A program made the translations under genes and the position numbers. This document shows positions 6,033 through 8,044 of a DNA stretch of 8,044 nucleotides, one piece after another. This DNA comes from JBOHTO01 sp050733695 (lineage in GTDB: Bacteria > Gemmatimonadota > Gemmatimonadetes > Gemmatimonadales > Gemmatimonadaceae), in assembly GCA_050733695.1 (NCBI GenBank), contig JBOHTO010000015.1, positions 1 to 8,044 on the forward strand, written 5' to 3'. Each line of letters opens with the position of its first letter. The stretch's first letter is position 1. A model generated the notes under the pieces. It was not told where the DNA came from and did no database searches. It saw nothing but the letters and a program-made list of their open reading frames with translations.

Positions 6033-6163
6033 AACTTTGTACCGGATGCTCACCTTGCCGCGCCGCGCTGGCGATCGAGTCGGGGACCGGGTGGATCACC
6101 ACCGATCGGGATTTCAGCCACTTCGTGGAACTGCCGTGGCAGTACCCGCTGGAGCGGGCGTGA
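6033..6163 (+). pseudogene. 3' remnant of a second vapC toxin gene, frameshifted
   Basis: The plus strand encodes the C-terminal third of a VapC/PIN toxin in two frames. From 6033 the frame reads NFVPDAHLAA, the family block around the third catalytic Asp. From about 6062 a different frame reads ALAIESG, then WITTDRDFSHF and VELPWQYPL, ending at TGA 6161-6163; this is the usual VapC C-terminus with its TDRDF acidic motif. Removing one copy of a 5-bp tandem repeat (GCCGC twice, 6057-6066) restores one frame reading DAHLAALAIESG. The first two thirds of the gene are missing, as the vapB promoter lies immediately upstream. It is not the same family member as the intact vapC at 5315-5707, whose C-terminus differs. 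No antitoxin partner is visible. It is almost certainly dead. Confidence 0.82.
6057..6066 (+). repeat. 5-bp tandem duplication that breaks the vapC remnant
   Basis: GCCGC (6057-6061) is directly repeated at 6062-6066. Deleting either copy joins the upstream frame (DAHLAA) to the downstream frame (LAIESG) exactly as in intact VapC proteins, which marks this duplication as the frameshift mutation. Confidence 0.75.
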
Positions 6164-6584
6164 CGCGCTTGTGCCGCATACCGGCGATCACCGCGTCCAG
6201 ACTGTAGCGGCCGCCGCCGCGGATCGCGAAATAGAGGAAGAGGAAGGCGAGAATCGCGGGCACTTCGCCGCGATTGGAAACTGTCCAGAGAAAACCGCGC
6301 GACGCGTGCGCCATGAAGTAGGCGACCGCCATCTCACCGGATGAGATGAATGCTGCGACCCGCGTGCCAAGACCGAGCAGGATGAGGACGCCGCCGAAGA
6401 ACTCGATGACGCCGGCGAGTCCCATCAGGGACACGAGTTCCGCGGTCCCGCCCGGCTCTCCTCCAAATCCACCCAGGACGCCGAACAGTTTCTGCGCTCC
6501 GTGCTGCAGGAACACCCATCCTGATACAACACGTGCCGCTGCATACACGACTTCGGATGCGGTCTGCCAGCGCTCGTCATGCAT
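6114..6584 (-). CDS. DoxX-family membrane protein
   Basis: 156-residue inner-membrane protein of the DoxX family, four predicted helices, no established enzymatic activity; relatives (MhqP/CatD, DoxX of thiosulfate:quinone oxidoreductase) are tied to quinone or thiol redox stress. The N-terminal helix carries the family signature RVVSGWVFLQHGAQKLFG (about residues 18-35). It is followed by a Gly-rich loop, helices at 52-72 and 76-94 (GEMAVAYFMAHA), and the last helix PAILAFLFLYFAIRGGGRYSLD (109-130). The ATG at 6584 is supported by GGAG 7 nt upstream; an in-frame ATG at 6644 would add 20 unconserved residues. The final 16 residues (from Val141, VTPAPAGTATAVPRSG) are read antisense to the vapC remnant and look acquired. 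It transcribes away from the next operon, with 276 nt between. Confidence 0.88.
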   Translation of the reverse strand: MHDERWQTASEVVYAAARVVSGWVFLQHGAQKLFGVLGGFGGEPGGTAELVSLMGLAGVIEFFGGVLILLGLGTRVAAFISSGEMAVAYFMAHASRGFLWTVSNRGEVPAILAFLFLYFAIRGGGRYSLDAVIAGMRHKRVTPAPAGTATAVPRSG

Positions 6585-6860
6585 TTGTCGTCTCCGTGAA
6601 GATGCGAGGATGCGGACTGCCTCGTGGCCGGATGCCGAAAGCATACCGGCTGGCCTGCACGATCACCGCGGATGCGCTGCGTACGAGGCGGAACAGCCGC
6701 GTCGATTCTGCACGCTATTCACACGACGCGCAAGCGTGGTCGTCGGTCTTCCTGCGAGGGTCGACTGTGTGCAGATTACGCGCGGTCCCTCGCGTCGCCC
6801 CATCGCTGTTCCGCTGATCCCGGGACAGCAACGCTGTGTCGCACTCGCTTCGGTCGCACA
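6585..6860. other. Intergenic region between divergent doxX-like gene and 6861 operon
   Basis: 276 nt with no frame that resembles a protein on either strand. It must hold the promoters of both divergent units, but I find no convincing -35/-10 pairs. A pair of 7-bp inverted arms, TCTGCAC (6707-6713) and GTGCAGA (6769-6775), is separated by 55 nt and may be chance. Confidence 0.4.
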
Positions 6861-7346
6861 ATGGAGACTCTTCCCACGAACGGCATCGAACAAGCCGGCG
6901 TTGTCGCGAGCATCCGCCGCGCCATCCTGATCATTCTCTTCTTCGCACTGAGCGGCACGTTGGTGGAACTTGTGCTGCTGGAGCACACGGATGGCTTCTG
7001 GCAGCAGGTGCCCCTGTATCTTCTCGGTGCCAGTCTTGTCGTCCTCGCATGGCATGTCGTCCACAGGGGGTCGCTGAGCATCAGGGTCCTTCAGGGGACG
7101 ATGCTGCTGTTCGCGCTCAGCGGCGCTGCAGGTGTGGTTCTGCACTTCAAGGGGAACGTGGAGTTCGAGCTGGAGATGCACCCGGGTGCGAGTGGACTCG
7201 GTCTGCTCTGGGAAGCGTTGAAGGGTGCGACTCCAACGCTCGCGGCGGGAACGATGATGCCGCTGGGGCTGCTCGGCCTGGTCTACGCCTACCGGCACCC
7301 GGCGCTGTTTGCCACGACGAACGTTTCATCTACCACGGAGCAATGA
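6861..7346 (+). CDS. Four-helix integral membrane protein, function unknown
   Basis: 161-residue membrane protein that I cannot place in a named family. Hydrophobic segments are at about residues 21-41 (AILIILFFALSGTLVELVLL), 50-67, 80-95 (MLLFALSGAAGVVLHF) and 127-145 (AAGTMMPLGLLGLVYAYR). A loop at 96-126 contains an acidic stretch (NVEFELEMHPG). Segments 1 and 3 both include FALSG, hinting at an internal repeat of a two-helix unit. The ATG at 6861 starts METLPTNGIEQ just before the first helix; the Shine-Dalgarno is weak. Its stop is separated by one base from the ATG of the helix-hairpin-helix lipoprotein, so the two are almost certainly co-transcribed and translationally coupled, and they may act together in the envelope. 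The coding sequence upstream of 6861 in the same frame is Arg-rich and not credible. Confidence 0.75.
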   Translation: METLPTNGIEQAGVVASIRRAILIILFFALSGTLVELVLLEHTDGFWQQVPLYLLGASLVVLAWHVVHRGSLSIRVLQGTMLLFALSGAAGVVLHFKGNVEFELEMHPGASGLGLLWEALKGATPTLAAGTMMPLGLLGLVYAYRHPALFATTNVSSTTEQ

Positions 7347-7347
7347 A

Positions 7348-8025
7348 ATGAGCGGAACCAACTCGCTGGCTCGCATCGCGATGGCGTCGATCGTCATCAT
7401 GATGGGGTGCACCGGTGCAGGCGAAGAGGATGCTGCGACCGATTCGACGATGACGGAAGAAGTGGCGGGGCGCGAGACGCTGCTTGATCCGAACGTCGCT
7501 GACGAGGGAGAGCTGCGAACGCTTCCTCATGTCACGGAATCGGTTGTCACGGGGATTCTGGAGCGGCGCCCCTTCCTGAGCGCGGCTGACCTGGATGGCT
7601 ACCTGGGTGAGTCGCTCAGCGATGAGCAGCGCGACGAACTCTACTCACGGATGTTCGTCGACATCAATCTGAACTCGGCATCCGAGGAAGAGATACTGCT
7701 CATTCCCGGTGTGGGCGACCGCATGCTGCACGAGTTCATGGAGTACAGACCCTACACGGGGATAGCAGAGTTCCGGCGAGAGATCGGCAAGTACGTTGAC
7801 TCGGCGGAAGTAGCGCGGCTCGAACGATACGTGTTCGTACCGATCGACCTGAATACGGCCAGCGACGCCGAGATCCTGGCGATACCCGGTGTGGGCAACC
7901 GGATGCTGCACGAGTTCAAGGAATACCGCCCCTACGAGAACATCGAAGAGTTCCGGAGAGAGATCGGGAAGTACGTGGACGAGGAGGAAGTCGCGCGGCT
8001 GGAGCGGTATGTCACGCTGAACTGA
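7348..8025 (+). CDS. Predicted lipoprotein with three ComEA-like helix-hairpin-helix units
   Basis: 225-residue acidic protein. Residues 1-21 form a signal with a short hydrophobic core ending MMGC, a loose lipobox with Cys21 as the likely lipid anchor, followed by a Gly/Asp/Glu/Thr-rich linker. From residue 46 to the end there are three consecutive units of 60 residues. Units 2 (106-165) and 3 (166-225) share DxNLNTAS-like starts, IPGVG hairpins with RMLHEF helices, EYRPY, EFRREIGKYVD and VARLERYV. Unit 1 (46-105) is much diverged but keeps the spacing (LPHVTESVVTGILERRPF). The first half of each unit resembles ComEA-type DNA-binding hairpins; the second half lacks the usual second hairpin. 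The ATG at 7348 has GGAG 7 nt upstream. DNA or protein binding outside the cytoplasm is possible but unproven. Confidence 0.85.
   Translation: MSGTNSLARIAMASIVIMMGCTGAGEEDAATDSTMTEEVAGRETLLDPNVADEGELRTLPHVTESVVTGILERRPFLSAADLDGYLGESLSDEQRDELYSRMFVDINLNSASEEEILLIPGVGDRMLHEFMEYRPYTGIAEFRREIGKYVDSAEVARLERYVFVPIDLNTASDAEILAIPGVGNRMLHEFKEYRPYENIEEFRREIGKYVDEEEVARLERYVTLN
7483..8022 (+). repeat. Three tandem 180-bp coding units
   Basis: The units are 7483-7662, 7663-7842 and 7843-8022, each exactly 60 codons. Units 2 and 3 remain close at DNA level, for example CCCGGTGTGGGC and ATGCTGCACGAGTTCA occur in both at matching positions. Unit 1 is recognisable only from protein pattern and length. This indicates an old first duplication and a later second one. 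Confidence 0.8.
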
Positions 8026-8044
8026 GTCGCGAACTGGTCCGGGG

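Noticed and set aside
6707..6775. 7-bp inverted arms as ends of a miniature mobile element
   Set aside because: The arms are short, 55 nt apart and have no target-site duplication.
1..8044. CRISPR array, tRNA, rRNA, insertion sequence or phage genes
   Set aside because: No regularly spaced repeats, no tRNA-like cloverleaf, and no transposase or integrase motifs were seen.

Overview
This is an 8-kb stretch of GC-rich bacterial chromosome (clearly above 60% G+C by eye). Its genes are tightly packed and mostly have weak or no Shine-Dalgarno sequences, with GTG/ATG starts. Protein style and gene mix (MsbA-type ABC exporter, VOC ring-cleaving dioxygenase, ArsR/ArsM, DedA, DoxX, VapBC, acidic helix-hairpin-helix lipoprotein) suit a soil or sediment bacterium. 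Gemmatimonadota or a similar phylum is my guess, but no marker gene is present to prove it.

Layout. (1) 3-1199 (+): the 3' two thirds of an ABC exporter with fused membrane and ATPase domains, ending in an Ala/Thr tail encoded by a GCC/ACC repeat. (2) 1308-2294 (+): a two-domain VOC-family ring-cleaving dioxygenase of the MhqO type. (3) 2287-5184 (+): an arsenic-response block of arsR, arsM, a calcineurin-like metallophosphoesterase and, 96 nt further on, a DedA membrane protein. Identical ATCAA-N6-TTGAT inverted repeats lie in front of both arsR and arsM and are good candidates for ArsR operators. (4) 5315-5965 (-): a vapBC type II toxin-antitoxin pair, convergent with dedA. (5) 6033-6163 (+): the 3' remnant of a second, unrelated vapC toxin, broken by a 5-bp tandem duplication. 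It overlaps the 3' end of the next gene. (6) 6114-6584 (-): a DoxX-family membrane protein. (7) 6861-8025 (+): a two-gene operon of a four-helix membrane protein of unknown function and a predicted lipoprotein with three 60-residue ComEA-like helix-hairpin-helix units.

How the genes may work together. ArsR should sense As(III) and release both operators, and ArsM then methylates As(III). No ArsB/Acr3 efflux pump or ArsC reductase is present, so detoxification here appears to rest on methylation. The phosphoesterase follows arsM by 18 nt and is probably co-transcribed; its role is unknown. DedA may be part of the same unit or may have its own promoter. The vapBC region looks like a small accessory hotspot where one TA module sits beside the debris of another. 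The most interesting points are the duplicated operator with the arsM-phosphoesterase-DedA linkage, the reconstructable vapC pseudogene, and the triple helix-hairpin-helix lipoprotein with its membrane partner.
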